A stretch of DNA of 64,000 nucleotides from Thalassobacillus sp043497085 (GTDB lineage: Bacteria; Bacillota; Bacilli; Bacillales; Halobacillaceae), in NCBI GenBank assembly GCA_043497085.1, contig JBIEKI010000001.1; one strand, written 5' to 3'. Within the stretch, counting starts at the first letter, position 1, and each line of letters begins with the position of its first letter. The notes under the pieces are model-generated. The model saw nothing but the letters and a program-made list of their open reading frames with translations, did not search any database and had not been told where the DNA came from. The position numbers and the translations under genes are program-made. Below are positions 52,092 to 60,215 of this stretch, piece by piece.

Positions 52092-52709
52092 ATGAAAAAA
52101 GCACTGATAACCTTATTGATTATTTCTATTATTATAGTAGCTTCACCGATTACGACGACAGGAGCAGCAACCACCGGACCTGATTATCAAGTCATTCCTG
52201 ATGAAGCGATCCGATTACGGATTCTTGCTAACAGCAATGGGGAAGACGATCAGGAGTTGAAACGGGAAGTGCGTGACAAGGTCAATGCCGAAATTACAAC
52301 ATGGGTCGAAAAATTGACCTCGATCGAGACGGCGCGTCAATTGATTGAACGAAGAATTAGCGAGGTAGAAAAAATCGTCGCCGAAACGTTGGAAAACGCA
52401 AACGTAAATCAAGCGTATCAAGTAAAGTATGACGAGCAGGTGGATTTTCCTACAAAGTTATATGGGAACTATATATATCCAGCAGGAACCTACGAAGCGA
52501 TTTTGATTACGCTTGGTGCCGGAAAAGGCGACAACTGGTGGTGCGTCTTGTTCCCCCCATTATGTTTCCTGGACTTCGCTAATGGTACTACCACAGCCTC
52601 TGCTGCTGAAGCTGGTCAGGATACGACTGCACAACCGGCTTCCCAGGAAGTTGAAGTAGACTTTTTCCTGGTGAAAATCTGGAATTCCATAAAAAATCTA
52701 TTTTCTTAG
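52092..52709 (+). CDS. spoIIR: Stage II sporulation protein R
   Basis: A secreted forespore signalling protein that activates SpoIIGA, which processes pro-sigma-E. The 205-residue protein has a signal peptide (about residues 1-25), then IRLRILANSNGEDDQELKREVRD and the C-terminal region with DNWWCVLFPPLCFLD, the family signature. AAAAGGGGTAGG precedes the ATG. Position after prmC matches B. subtilis. Confidence 0.95.
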   Translation: MKKALITLLIISIIIVASPITTTGAATTGPDYQVIPDEAIRLRILANSNGEDDQELKREVRDKVNAEITTWVEKLTSIETARQLIERRISEVEKIVAETLENANVNQAYQVKYDEQVDFPTKLYGNYIYPAGTYEAILITLGAGKGDNWWCVLFPPLCFLDFANGTTTASAAEAGQDTTAQPASQEVEVDFFLVKIWNSIKNLFS

Positions 52710-52717
52710 CATATCAA

Positions 52718-52763
52718 GCACACTTCTTTTCATAGATTAGTGATAGAAAAGGAGTGTGTTTTT
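52718..52763 (+). terminator. spoIIR terminator whose 3' arm is the next ribosome binding site
   Basis: GCACACTTCTTTTC pairs along 14 bases with GAAAAGGAGTGTGT (two G-U pairs) around a 14-base loop, followed by TTTTT. The AAAAGGAG of the 3' arm is the ribosome binding site of the gene at 52767. Confidence 0.8.
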
Positions 52764-52766
52764 GTT

Positions 52767-53177
52767 ATGGAAATTATTAAATTAGAAGAAAAACATTGGA
52801 AACTATTAAAAAATAAGTATAACTATCCGGCGAATGTCGCCTGGGATCAGGAGGAAATGTTGACAAACGGTTATTTAATCCAGGAAGGGCAAATGCTGCT
52901 GGGCAGTTACCTGTTGCATCCTGTAGAGAAAAGTGTGGTGCAATTGAAACAACTGACATTATTCAGCCAGGCTACCCCGGAATTACTATTAGTTATTTTT
53001 CAAACAATTTTAGAAGATATCCATCAATCTAATATTTCCTCGGTGGTAGTCATTAGCCATTCCGAACAGTTGGACACATTACTGCAGCATTTTGATTTTA
53101 AAAACGCTGCACCACAGGAGTTACCCACAAACGAACAGTTATCCACAGAAAAGGTTTGGGTTTACCAAGTAAATTAA
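52767..53177 (+). CDS. GNAT-like protein at the ywlB position
   Basis: A 136-residue protein between spoIIR and ywlC. The middle contains SVVQLKQLTLFSQATPELLLVIFQTILEDIHQSNI, with a strand-helix pattern compatible with a GNAT acetyltransferase fold, but no clear acetyl-CoA loop. Position suggests B. subtilis ywlB. ATG 52767 is 12 bases after AAAAGGAG. Its last codons contain two DnaA boxes. Confidence 0.6.
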   Translation: MEIIKLEEKHWKLLKNKYNYPANVAWDQEEMLTNGYLIQEGQMLLGSYLLHPVEKSVVQLKQLTLFSQATPELLLVIFQTILEDIHQSNISSVVVISHSEQLDTLLQHFDFKNAAPQELPTNEQLSTEKVWVYQVN

Positions 53178-53216
53178 CTAAAGTTATTCACTTCTGTGGG
53201 TAAGTGCTGTGGATAA
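53121..53216. promoter_or_regulatory. DnaA-box cluster between the ywlB-like gene and ywlC
   Basis: Five boxes lie within 96 bases: TTACCCACA (53121), TTATCCACA (53139), TTATTCACT (53184), and on the other strand TGTGGGTAA (53195) and TGTGGATAA (53208). Two match TTATCCACA exactly; the others have one mismatch. A DnaA-box cluster at ywlC-ywlB is known in B. subtilis, where clusters outside oriC limit replication initiation. The first two boxes are inside coding sequence. Confidence 0.8.
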
Positions 53217-53384
53217 CGATGACTTATTGTGTAAAAGTGAATGTAAAACGTAAAATATCGGGATTTTGTAACAATAGACTTGTGTGTAAGTTGTTAATAA
53301 CTTGTGTTTAACTCCGATACTTGCTTCATCAACGCTCTCGTCGCATAATAAAAATAGAAGATATGTGAAGGAGCATTAGTAGTT

Positions 53385-54428
53385 ATGTCTATGAAAACGA
53401 ACGTATGGAATATTAATCCGATGCGTGTAGAAACGCATATAGATGAAATAAATCAAGCGGCATACCTCCTGCATCAACAGGAGGTTGTTGCGTTTCCGAC
53501 AGAAACGGTATATGGGCTGGGGGCAGACGCAACAAGCGAGCAGGCAGTCCATCGTATTTTTGAAGCGAAAGGACGTCCTTCGGATAATCCGCTGATTGTC
53601 CACGTAGCCGATTCTACTCAGGTGGAAAAACTGGTTACCCACATCCCGGAATCGGCGAAAAAAATGATGGCTGCCTTCATGCCTGGACCGTTGACCATTG
53701 TCCTGGAAAGTAACGGGACCTGTGCCGAAAATGTAACGGCTGGATTATCGACAGTGGCCGTCCGAATTCCTGACCATCCGGTGGCGCTTGCGTTATTGAA
53801 AGCGAGCGAGGTCCCGCTTGCTGCTCCGAGTGCCAATCGCTCCGGTAGACCGAGCCCGACGACAGCCGACCACGTCTATCAGGATTTGAATGGCCGGATT
53901 TCGGGGTTGATCGATGGCGGGCCCACCGGCGTGGGCTTGGAGTCGACGGTGGTGGATTGTACAAGTGACATGCCGGTCATTTTACGTCCGGGCGGAATAA
54001 CAAGACAGCAGATTGAGGATGCCATCGGAGCTGTCATGGTAGACCCTGCGCTTGCTTCAACGGAAGAGAAGCCGAAGTCACCAGGCATGAAATATACCCA
54101 TTATGCCCCGGAAGCACCTTTATGGCTTGTGGATGGAAGTGATGAATTTTTTATCGACCAACTCCGTGATCTAGAGCAGGATGGGAAGCGGATTGGAATC
54201 ATCGCCAGCAATGAACTTGCTGAACAATTACCACAAAGACGTGTAATTGCCTGCGGGTCGCGTAATAACCTGAAAGAAGTCGCTGTCCATTTGTATAGCG
54301 CGCTCCGTGAATTTAAAAAAGCGGATGTCGACATCATCCTTGGTGAAGCTTTTGCTGAAGAAGGGTATGGAGAAGCTATCATGAACCGCCTGCAGAAGGC
54401 CGCTGTCAAGAAACTCAATCAATTTTAA
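53385..54428 (+). CDS. ywlC: L-threonylcarbamoyladenylate synthase (TsaC/Sua5)
   Basis: YwlC makes threonylcarbamoyl-AMP for the t6A modification of ANN-reading tRNAs. The 347-residue protein has the YrdC domain with the ATP/threonine pocket (FPTETVYGLGADA, KGRPSDNPLIVHV, PSANRSGRPSPT) and a C-terminal Sua5 domain, joined by a linker with the SPGMKYTHYAP motif. GAAGGAGCA precedes ATG 53385; ATG 53391 is an alternative. Confidence 0.95.
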   Translation: MSMKTNVWNINPMRVETHIDEINQAAYLLHQQEVVAFPTETVYGLGADATSEQAVHRIFEAKGRPSDNPLIVHVADSTQVEKLVTHIPESAKKMMAAFMPGPLTIVLESNGTCAENVTAGLSTVAVRIPDHPVALALLKASEVPLAAPSANRSGRPSPTTADHVYQDLNGRISGLIDGGPTGVGLESTVVDCTSDMPVILRPGGITRQQIEDAIGAVMVDPALASTEEKPKSPGMKYTHYAPEAPLWLVDGSDEFFIDQLRDLEQDGKRIGIIASNELAEQLPQRRVIACGSRNNLKEVAVHLYSALREFKKADVDIILGEAFAEEGYGEAIMNRLQKAAVKKLNQF

Positions 54429-54445
54429 TTGAATCATATTGATGC

Positions 54446-54488
54446 ACCTCCCCGCATATAGTGAGATAGCATGTCCGGGGAGGTTTTT
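54446..54488 (+). terminator. ywlC terminator/RBS-sequestering hairpin of mntP
   Basis: ACCTCCCCG (54446-54454) pairs perfectly with CGGGGAGGT (54476-54484), followed by TTTTCT. The 3' arm contains GGGGAGG, 7 bases from the mntP ATG, so folding would hide that site. It does not look like the yybP-ykoY manganese riboswitch. Confidence 0.75.
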
Positions 54489-54490
54489 CT

Positions 54491-55039
54491 ATGGAGTCCG
54501 TTTGGCTTGGGGAAGTCGTTTCCTTATCAATACTCGCGTTTGCGCTCGGTTTAGATGCATTTTCGGTATCATTAGGCATGGGGATGCAGCGGATGCGGTT
54601 GAAACGAATCTTTTTCTTAGGACTATTGGTAGGCATTTTTCACGTAATTATGCCTTTTATCGGAATAATAATCGGCCAGTTAGTATCTGCGCCGTTGAAT
54701 CATATGACCATGTTAATAGGTGGGATGCTGTTGATCGGAATCGGTGCCCATATGTTCTTTTCCTCCTTTAGGGATGATAAGAAGCCCCAGTCTCCGATCG
54801 GTCTCGGTGTGATTTTGTTTGCCTTCAGCGTCAGCATCGACAGCTTTTCTGCTGGTTTGAGCCTCGGATTGTCAGGAGTCGGTGTACTGATGGCTGTCTT
54901 GCTTTTCGGGATCATGAGCATGATTTTGACGTGGACAGGTTTTATGCTCGGCCGAAAAGCGAAAGGACTGCTCGGGGTGTATAGTGAACTATTAGGCGGA
55001 AGTATCCTGTGTGCTATCGGACTCAACATGCTGTTCTGA
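54491..55039 (+). CDS. mntP: Manganese efflux pump MntP (YwlD)
   Basis: A 182-residue, six-helix membrane protein exporting Mn2+. The duplicated halves carry the intramembrane acidic motifs FALGLDAFSVSLGMG and FSVSIDSFSAGLSLG. Length and layout are typical of MntP. The ribosome binding site is in the hairpin described at 54446. It lies between ywlC and ywlE, as in B. subtilis. Confidence 0.95.
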   Translation: MESVWLGEVVSLSILAFALGLDAFSVSLGMGMQRMRLKRIFFLGLLVGIFHVIMPFIGIIIGQLVSAPLNHMTMLIGGMLLIGIGAHMFFSSFRDDKKPQSPIGLGVILFAFSVSIDSFSAGLSLGLSGVGVLMAVLLFGIMSMILTWTGFMLGRKAKGLLGVYSELLGGSILCAIGLNMLF

Positions 55040-55105
55040 TGTGTCTCACCTCCTCCTATGGTAAAATGGGAAAATAGAAACGGCGTAGTAAGGAGGAGTT
55101 CCGGA

Positions 55106-55732
55106 ATGAATATACTTTTCGTCTGTACCGGCAACACATGCAGAAGTCCAATGGCGGAAGCGTTGCTGAAAAAGAACAACAACAGCGTAAATGTAAAATC
55201 AGCGGGTGTATTCGCGGGAAAAGGCGCTCCCATTTCAGGTGGTGCCCGACAGGTATTGGAAGAAGAAGGGATCGAAGTCAATCATCAATCGCAGCCTGTC
55301 ACGCCAGAACTGCTGGACTGGGCAGATCTTGTTTTGACAATGAGTGAGCAGCATAAACAATCACTGGCCATGCAATATGATCAGTGGCAGGATAAATATT
55401 TTACCTTAAAAGAATATGTAACCGGTGACCAGGCTAAGGCCGATTGGGAAAAGCTGAAACAAGCATACACGGAAATTGAAGAGAAACGGATTCAGTTCAT
55501 CAATGACAATCGCAAAAAGTACGATGATGATACGATGCAGCAAAAATTGTATGAAGCATTGAAAGAGGATTTAGAAGAAATCCATAAGCTGGAAAATGAA
55601 CTGCCAAGCTTTGATATCAGTGATCCTTTTGGCGGGGATGTGACTATTTACAGGGAGACGATGAAAGAAATAGATAAACACATTACGTTTCTATTAAAAA
55701 AGATAGATGCTGAGAACCGGGACGGCAAATGA
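55106..55732 (+). CDS. ywlE: Protein arginine phosphatase YwlE with a long helical insertion
   Basis: YwlE reverses McsB arginine phosphorylation that marks proteins for ClpCP. The 208-residue protein has the low-molecular-weight phosphatase loop CTGNTCRS, with Thr11 selecting phosphoarginine, and the general acid in DPFGGD (Asp173). B. subtilis YwlE has about 150 residues. Here residues about 108-168, between YVTG and the acid loop, are an extra charged, probably coiled-coil or helical hairpin insert. ATG 55106 follows AAGGAGGAG. Confidence 0.9.
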   Translation: MNILFVCTGNTCRSPMAEALLKKNNNSVNVKSAGVFAGKGAPISGGARQVLEEEGIEVNHQSQPVTPELLDWADLVLTMSEQHKQSLAMQYDQWQDKYFTLKEYVTGDQAKADWEKLKQAYTEIEEKRIQFINDNRKKYDDDTMQQKLYEALKEDLEEIHKLENELPSFDISDPFGGDVTIYRETMKEIDKHITFLLKKIDAENRDGK

Positions 55733-55808
55733 AGGTAAAATTTCACTGCTTCCATTTAAGTGGCTGACACGTTACAATCATGTTAGTAGAAGAAGGAGTG
55801 GTGTCAGC

Positions 55809-56249
55809 ATGAAAATTATCCTTGCCTCCGACCATGGAGGAACAAACTTACGTAAAGAAGCAGCAGCGGTATTAGATGAACTGGAAATTCCTTATGAAGA
55901 TATCGGCTGCGACTGCGAGGGTTCGGTAGATTATCCCGATTACGCTTTACCAGCGGCTGAACGTGTCGCAAGTGGAGAGTTCGATAAAGGCATCCTTATT
56001 TGTGGTACAGGCATTGGTATGTCCATTTCCGCAAACAAAGTAAAAGCAGTACGTGCGGCGCTTGTCCATGATTTGTTCAGTGCAAAAGCGACCCGAGAAC
56101 ATAACGATTCTAATGTACTATGCATGGGAGAGCGTGTCATTGGTCCTGGGCTTGCAGCGGAAATCGTCCGTACCTGGGTATCTACGGATTATGAAGGCGG
56201 TCGTCATGCCAACCGTGTAGGAAAGATTGCCGAATACGAAAATAAATAA
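55809..56249 (+). CDS. ywlF: Ribose-5-phosphate isomerase B (RpiB/LacAB family)
   Basis: A 146-residue isomerase of the pentose phosphate pathway. ASDHGGTNLRKE, DYPDYALPAA and LICGTGIGMSISANK are the family signatures, and the late EHNDSNVLCMGERV segment supports it. ATG 55809 follows AGAAGGAGTGG. It lies between ywlE and ywlG. Confidence 0.93.
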   Translation: MKIILASDHGGTNLRKEAAAVLDELEIPYEDIGCDCEGSVDYPDYALPAAERVASGEFDKGILICGTGIGMSISANKVKAVRAALVHDLFSAKATREHNDSNVLCMGERVIGPGLAAEIVRTWVSTDYEGGRHANRVGKIAEYENK

Positions 56250-56270
56250 TAGAATAGAAAATAGAGTGTT

Positions 56271-56303
56271 GGAGAAGCCTTATGGATACGCTTCTCCTTT
56301 TTT
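56271..56303 (+). terminator. Terminator after ywlF
   Basis: GGAGAAGC pairs with GCTTCTCC around an 11-base loop and is followed by TTTTTT. Confidence 0.85.
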
Positions 56304-56338
56304 ACAAGTAAAATCCTCAATGGAGGTGTCCAGGCATC

Positions 56339-56908
56339 ATGAGTAAGGAATCTATCCGGAAAGATGTCCAGAATCTGGTGAGTGAATTGTCTGCAAGCGG
56401 TCATTTGAAGGCTGGTGAACAATTTGTTATCGGATGCTCTACCAGTGAAATTGCTGGCGAGCGGATCGGCACTTCCGGAAGTGAAGAAATTGCTGCTGTG
56501 TTGTTTGAAGAATTGCAGGATTTGAAGGAGAATGAAGGGGTAGAACTTGTTTTTCAATGTTGTGAACATTTGAATCGTGCGCTTGTAATGGAACGGAAGA
56601 CCATGGAAAAACGCGGCTATGAGCAAGTATCGGCTATTCCAGTGCCTAAGGCTGGAGGATCGATGGCTGCTTATGCCTTCAACCATATGGAGGATCCAGT
56701 CGTAGTGGAAGAAATCAAAGCCGAATCAGGTATCGATATCGGTGATACGATGATCGGCATGCATTTAAAACGGGTGGCAGTGCCGCTCCGGTTCAGTCAA
56801 AAATCAATCGGAGAAGCCCACCTGACAGCCGCGCGCACCAGACCGCGTCTGATTGGCGGCGAACGGGCGGTTTATAAGAAACCTCAAGTGGAAGCAGATT
56901 GTGATTAA
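56339..56908 (+). CDS. ywlG: TIGR01440/DUF436 family protein YwlG
   Basis: A 189-residue protein of the DUF436 (TIGR01440) family found in low-GC Firmicutes. GCSTSEIAGERIGTSGS near the N-terminus and FQCCEHLNRALV in the middle are family features. Function unknown. GGAGGTG precedes the ATG, and glyA follows after 35 bases. Confidence 0.92.
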   Translation: MSKESIRKDVQNLVSELSASGHLKAGEQFVIGCSTSEIAGERIGTSGSEEIAAVLFEELQDLKENEGVELVFQCCEHLNRALVMERKTMEKRGYEQVSAIPVPKAGGSMAAYAFNHMEDPVVVEEIKAESGIDIGDTMIGMHLKRVAVPLRFSQKSIGEAHLTAARTRPRLIGGERAVYKKPQVEADCD

Positions 56909-56943
56909 ATCAATTTTGATGGAAATAGAGAGGGGAACTGAAC

Positions 56944-58179
56944 ATGCAACAAGTCAAACAAAGGGATCTGGAAGTATTCGAGGCAATGGAAGCGGAAAGA
57001 AAGCGACAGCAGGAAAAAATTGAACTGATCGCATCAGAGAACTTCGTTTCTGAAGCAGTCATGGAAGCGATGGGCTCTGTGCTGACGAATAAATATGCGG
57101 AAGGCTACCCTGGACGCCGTTATTATGGCGGCTGTGAACACGTCGATGTTGTTGAGAACCTGGCCCGTGACCGCGCGAAGAAAATCTTCGGTGCGGAACA
57201 TGCCAACGTACAGCCACACTCCGGTGCTCAGGCAAATATGGCTGTTTATTTTACCGTTCTTGAACCTGGCGACACTGTGCTTGGTATGAACTTGAACCAC
57301 GGTGGACACCTGACTCATGGAAGTGGTGTCAATTTCAGCGGTAAACTCTACAATTTTGAAGATTATGGTGTGGATAAAGAAACAGAACAAATCGATTATG
57401 ATGCTGTACTGGAACGTGCCAAAGAATTGAAACCGAAATTGATAGTAGCTGGTGCCAGCGCTTATTCCCGTAAGATTGATTTCGCTAAATTCCGTGCAAT
57501 TGCGGATGAAGTAGATGCCTATTTGCTTGTGGATATGGCGCACATTGCCGGACTGGTTGCGACAGGTCATCATCCAAATCCTGTACCTCATGCCCATTTT
57601 GTTACCACAACGACGCATAAAACACTGCGCGGTCCGCGTGGCGGCATGATTCTTTGCAAGGAGGAATTCGCGAAGAAGATCGATAAAACCGTATTCCCTG
57701 GCATGCAGGGCGGTCCGTTGATGCATGTGATTGCTGCCAAAGCTGTTTCCTTCTATGAAATATTGCAGGAAGATTTCAAGGCTTATTCCGAGCAAGTCGT
57801 CAAGAATGCCAAGCGTCTCGCCGAATCCCTTCAGAAGCACGGCGTCCGCATCGTTTCCGGTGGTACGGACAACCACTTACTGCTCATGGATGTCCGCCCG
57901 CTTAATCTGACAGGAAAAGTAGCTGAAAAAGCACTGGATGATATTGGGGTAACTACCAATAAGAATACTATTCCATTTGACCCTGAAAGCCCATTTGTAA
58001 CCAGCGGTATCCGAATCGGTACAGCGGCTGTCACTTCCCGTGGCTTCGGTGAAAAAGAAATGGATGAAATTGCTGAAATCATTGCTTTCACGCTTAAGAA
58101 TCATGAGGATGAAGCAAAAATGAAGGAAGCGGCTGACCGTGTACTTCGTTTGACCAGCCAATTCCCACTTTATCAATAA
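56944..58179 (+). CDS. glyA: Serine hydroxymethyltransferase
   Basis: A 411-residue PLP enzyme converting serine and tetrahydrofolate to glycine and methylene-tetrahydrofolate. The PLP lysine lies in TTTHKTLRGPRGG, and the N-terminal LIASENFVSEAV and GCEHVDVVE segments are canonical. GAGAGGGGAAC precedes the ATG. Confidence 0.98.
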   Translation: MQQVKQRDLEVFEAMEAERKRQQEKIELIASENFVSEAVMEAMGSVLTNKYAEGYPGRRYYGGCEHVDVVENLARDRAKKIFGAEHANVQPHSGAQANMAVYFTVLEPGDTVLGMNLNHGGHLTHGSGVNFSGKLYNFEDYGVDKETEQIDYDAVLERAKELKPKLIVAGASAYSRKIDFAKFRAIADEVDAYLLVDMAHIAGLVATGHHPNPVPHAHFVTTTTHKTLRGPRGGMILCKEEFAKKIDKTVFPGMQGGPLMHVIAAKAVSFYEILQEDFKAYSEQVVKNAKRLAESLQKHGVRIVSGGTDNHLLLMDVRPLNLTGKVAEKALDDIGVTTNKNTIPFDPESPFVTSGIRIGTAAVTSRGFGEKEMDEIAEIIAFTLKNHEDEAKMKEAADRVLRLTSQFPLYQ

Positions 58180-58183
58180 TAAA

Positions 58184-58217
58184 GAAGTCCCGCTCCATTT
58201 ATGGCAGCGGGACTTTT
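58184..58217 (+). terminator. Terminator after glyA
   Basis: AAGTCCCGCT pairs with AGCGGGACTT around a loop at CCATTTATGGC, followed by TTGTG. Confidence 0.88.
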
Positions 58218-58255
58218 GTGTGTCCAAGAAGGGGAGCACGACATTCGGATTTGCC

Positions 58256-58284
58256 TTGCAGTTACAGCTATAATTATGTACAAT
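58256..58284 (+). promoter_or_regulatory. Sigma-A promoter of upp
   Basis: TTGCAG (58256) and TACAAT (58279) are separated by 17 bases, with TATAAT nearby at 58269. A 60-base AT-rich leader runs to AAAAGGAGTGG before upp. I see no attenuator stem in it. Confidence 0.6.
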
Positions 58285-58351
58285 TTGAAGGATGCAAAAT
58301 TTAAAATTCATGACATTTGTCAATTAAAATTTTAAAAGGAGTGGATCGGCA

Positions 58352-58984
58352 ATGGGAAAAGTGTACGTATTGGATCACCCGTTAATCCAGCATAAGTTGA
58401 CATACATACGGAAAGAAAGCACAGGTACCAAGGATTTCCGTGAGCTTGTAGATGAAGTAGCTGCTTTGATGGCCTTTGAAATTACGCGTGACCTCCCGCT
58501 CGAAGAAGTGGAAATAGATACACCAGTTATTTCTGGTGCGAAAGCAAAAGCGTTGAGTGGTAAGAAAATCGGTCTTGTTCCTATCCTGCGTGCAGGGCTT
58601 GGAATGGTAGATGGGATGCTGCAATTGATCCCCGCTGCCAAGGTAGGACATGTTGGTTTATACCGTGACCCAGAAACATTAAAGCCTGTTGAATACTATG
58701 TGAAGCTCCCTAGCGATATTGAAGAACGTGAATTGATCGTACTTGATCCGATGCTTGCGACCGGGGGATCAGCGAATGCGGCCATCGATTCCTTAAAGAA
58801 ACGTGGGGCCCGCCAAATCCGCCTGATGTGTATCGTGGCAGCGCCAGAAGGTGTGGAAGCCGTGCAGGAAGCACATCCTGATGTTGATATTTACTTAGCG
58901 GCATTAGATGAAAAGTTGAACGAGAAAGGCTATATCGTTCCTGGTCTTGGAGATGCAGGCGACCGCTTGTTTGGAACGAAATAA
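58352..58984 (+). CDS. upp: Uracil phosphoribosyltransferase
   Basis: A 210-residue salvage enzyme making UMP from uracil and PRPP. The PRPP loop is VLDPMLATGGSANAAI, and the C-terminal GYIVPGLGDAGDRLFGTK is the conserved uracil-binding end. The ATG follows AAAAGGAGTGG. It precedes mnaA with 25 bases between them. Confidence 0.97.
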   Translation: MGKVYVLDHPLIQHKLTYIRKESTGTKDFRELVDEVAALMAFEITRDLPLEEVEIDTPVISGAKAKALSGKKIGLVPILRAGLGMVDGMLQLIPAAKVGHVGLYRDPETLKPVEYYVKLPSDIEERELIVLDPMLATGGSANAAIDSLKKRGARQIRLMCIVAAPEGVEAVQEAHPDVDIYLAALDEKLNEKGYIVPGLGDAGDRLFGTK

Positions 58985-59009
58985 CCATGAAGAAACAGAG
59001 GTGTCAGCT

Positions 59010-60155
59010 ATGACCAATCCGATTAAAGTAATGACGATTTTCGGAACCCGGCCGGAAGCAATCAAGATGGCTCCGTTGGTTCTGGAATTAAAAAAACGCA
59101 CAGACCAATTTGATCCGATTGTGACGGTTACGGCACAGCATCGGGAAATGCTTGACCAGGTGCTGGATATTTTTGATATCACACCAGATTATGATCTGGA
59201 TATCATGAAGCAACGCCAGACATTAACACAAATTACATCGCGGGCTATGGAAGGTCTGGACGAAGTGATGAAAGAGACCAAGCCTGACATGGTATTGGTT
59301 CATGGGGATACCACCACGACATTTGCTGCTTCATTGGCGGCTTATTATAACCAGATTCCTGTCGGTCACGTCGAAGCGGGGCTAAGGACGTGGAATAAGT
59401 ACTCGCCATTCCCGGAAGAAATGAACCGTCAGCTGACTGGTGTCATGGCTGATCTTCATTTTGCACCCACCAATAAATCACGGGACAACCTGTTGGCTGA
59501 AAATAAGCCGGCAGAGCAAATTTTTGTAACAGGAAATACGGCAATTGATGCATTGAAAACTACCGTTGATGATAATTACTCAAATGATGTGATTGACAAT
59601 CTTGGCGATCGTCGTCTTGTCCTGATGACAGCTCACCGTCGTGAGAACCTTGGCAATAACATGGAGCAGATGTTCCGGGCTATCAAGCGATTAGTCGAAA
59701 CCCATGACGATGTCCAGGTGGTCTATCCTGTTCATTTGAACCCAGTAGTACAAGAAACCGCTGAACGTATCTTAGGTAATGATGACCGGATTCAATTGAT
59801 CAACCCACTTGGTGTGATTGATTTTCATAATTTCGCCTCACGTGCCCACTTGATCTTGACGGATTCTGGCGGTGTCCAGGAAGAAGCACCTTCCCTTGGT
59901 GTGCCGGTATTAGTACTTCGCGATACAACAGAACGGCCGGAAGGAATTGAAGCCGGGACGCTGAAATTGGCAGGGACCGAAGAAGAACATATCTTTGAGC
60001 TTGCCAATGAATTGTTGTCTGATAATCAGGCACATGAAGCGATGGCTAAAGCTTCGAATCCATATGGAGATGGACAGGCTTCCAGCCGTATTGCCGAAGC
60101 GATTCGCTATTTCTTCAAGCAACGTGAAGATAAACCGGATCCATTTACATTATAA
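59010..60155 (+). CDS. mnaA: UDP-N-acetylglucosamine 2-epimerase
   Basis: A 381-residue non-hydrolysing epimerase giving UDP-ManNAc for wall teichoic acid linkage units. IFGTRPEAIKMAPL, HGDTTTTFAASLAAYY, VGHVEAGLRT and TDSGGVQEEAP are family signatures. I chose ATG 59010, preceded by AGAGGTG, rather than the longer frame that overlaps upp. A terminator follows. Confidence 0.96.
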   Translation: MTNPIKVMTIFGTRPEAIKMAPLVLELKKRTDQFDPIVTVTAQHREMLDQVLDIFDITPDYDLDIMKQRQTLTQITSRAMEGLDEVMKETKPDMVLVHGDTTTTFAASLAAYYNQIPVGHVEAGLRTWNKYSPFPEEMNRQLTGVMADLHFAPTNKSRDNLLAENKPAEQIFVTGNTAIDALKTTVDDNYSNDVIDNLGDRRLVLMTAHRRENLGNNMEQMFRAIKRLVETHDDVQVVYPVHLNPVVQETAERILGNDDRIQLINPLGVIDFHNFASRAHLILTDSGGVQEEAPSLGVPVLVLRDTTERPEGIEAGTLKLAGTEEEHIFELANELLSDNQAHEAMAKASNPYGDGQASSRIAEAIRYFFKQREDKPDPFTL

Positions 60156-60164
60156 TATACAGTT

Positions 60165-60208
60165 AGAGCCCTGCTGGCCTCATTTATGAGGAGAGCAGGG
60201 CTCTTTTT
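60165..60208 (+). terminator. Terminator after mnaA
   Basis: AGAGCCCTGCT pairs with AGCAGGGCTCT with a smaller CCTCAT/ATGAGG stem inside, followed by TTTTT. Confidence 0.9.
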
Positions 60209-60215
60209 GTGGAAA

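Noticed and set aside
57034..57876. Minus-strand 280-codon frame opposite glyA
   Set aside because: Lies wholly antisense to a highly conserved gene, with no ribosome binding site or recognisable domain; similar long shadows lie opposite rho, icmF and pta.
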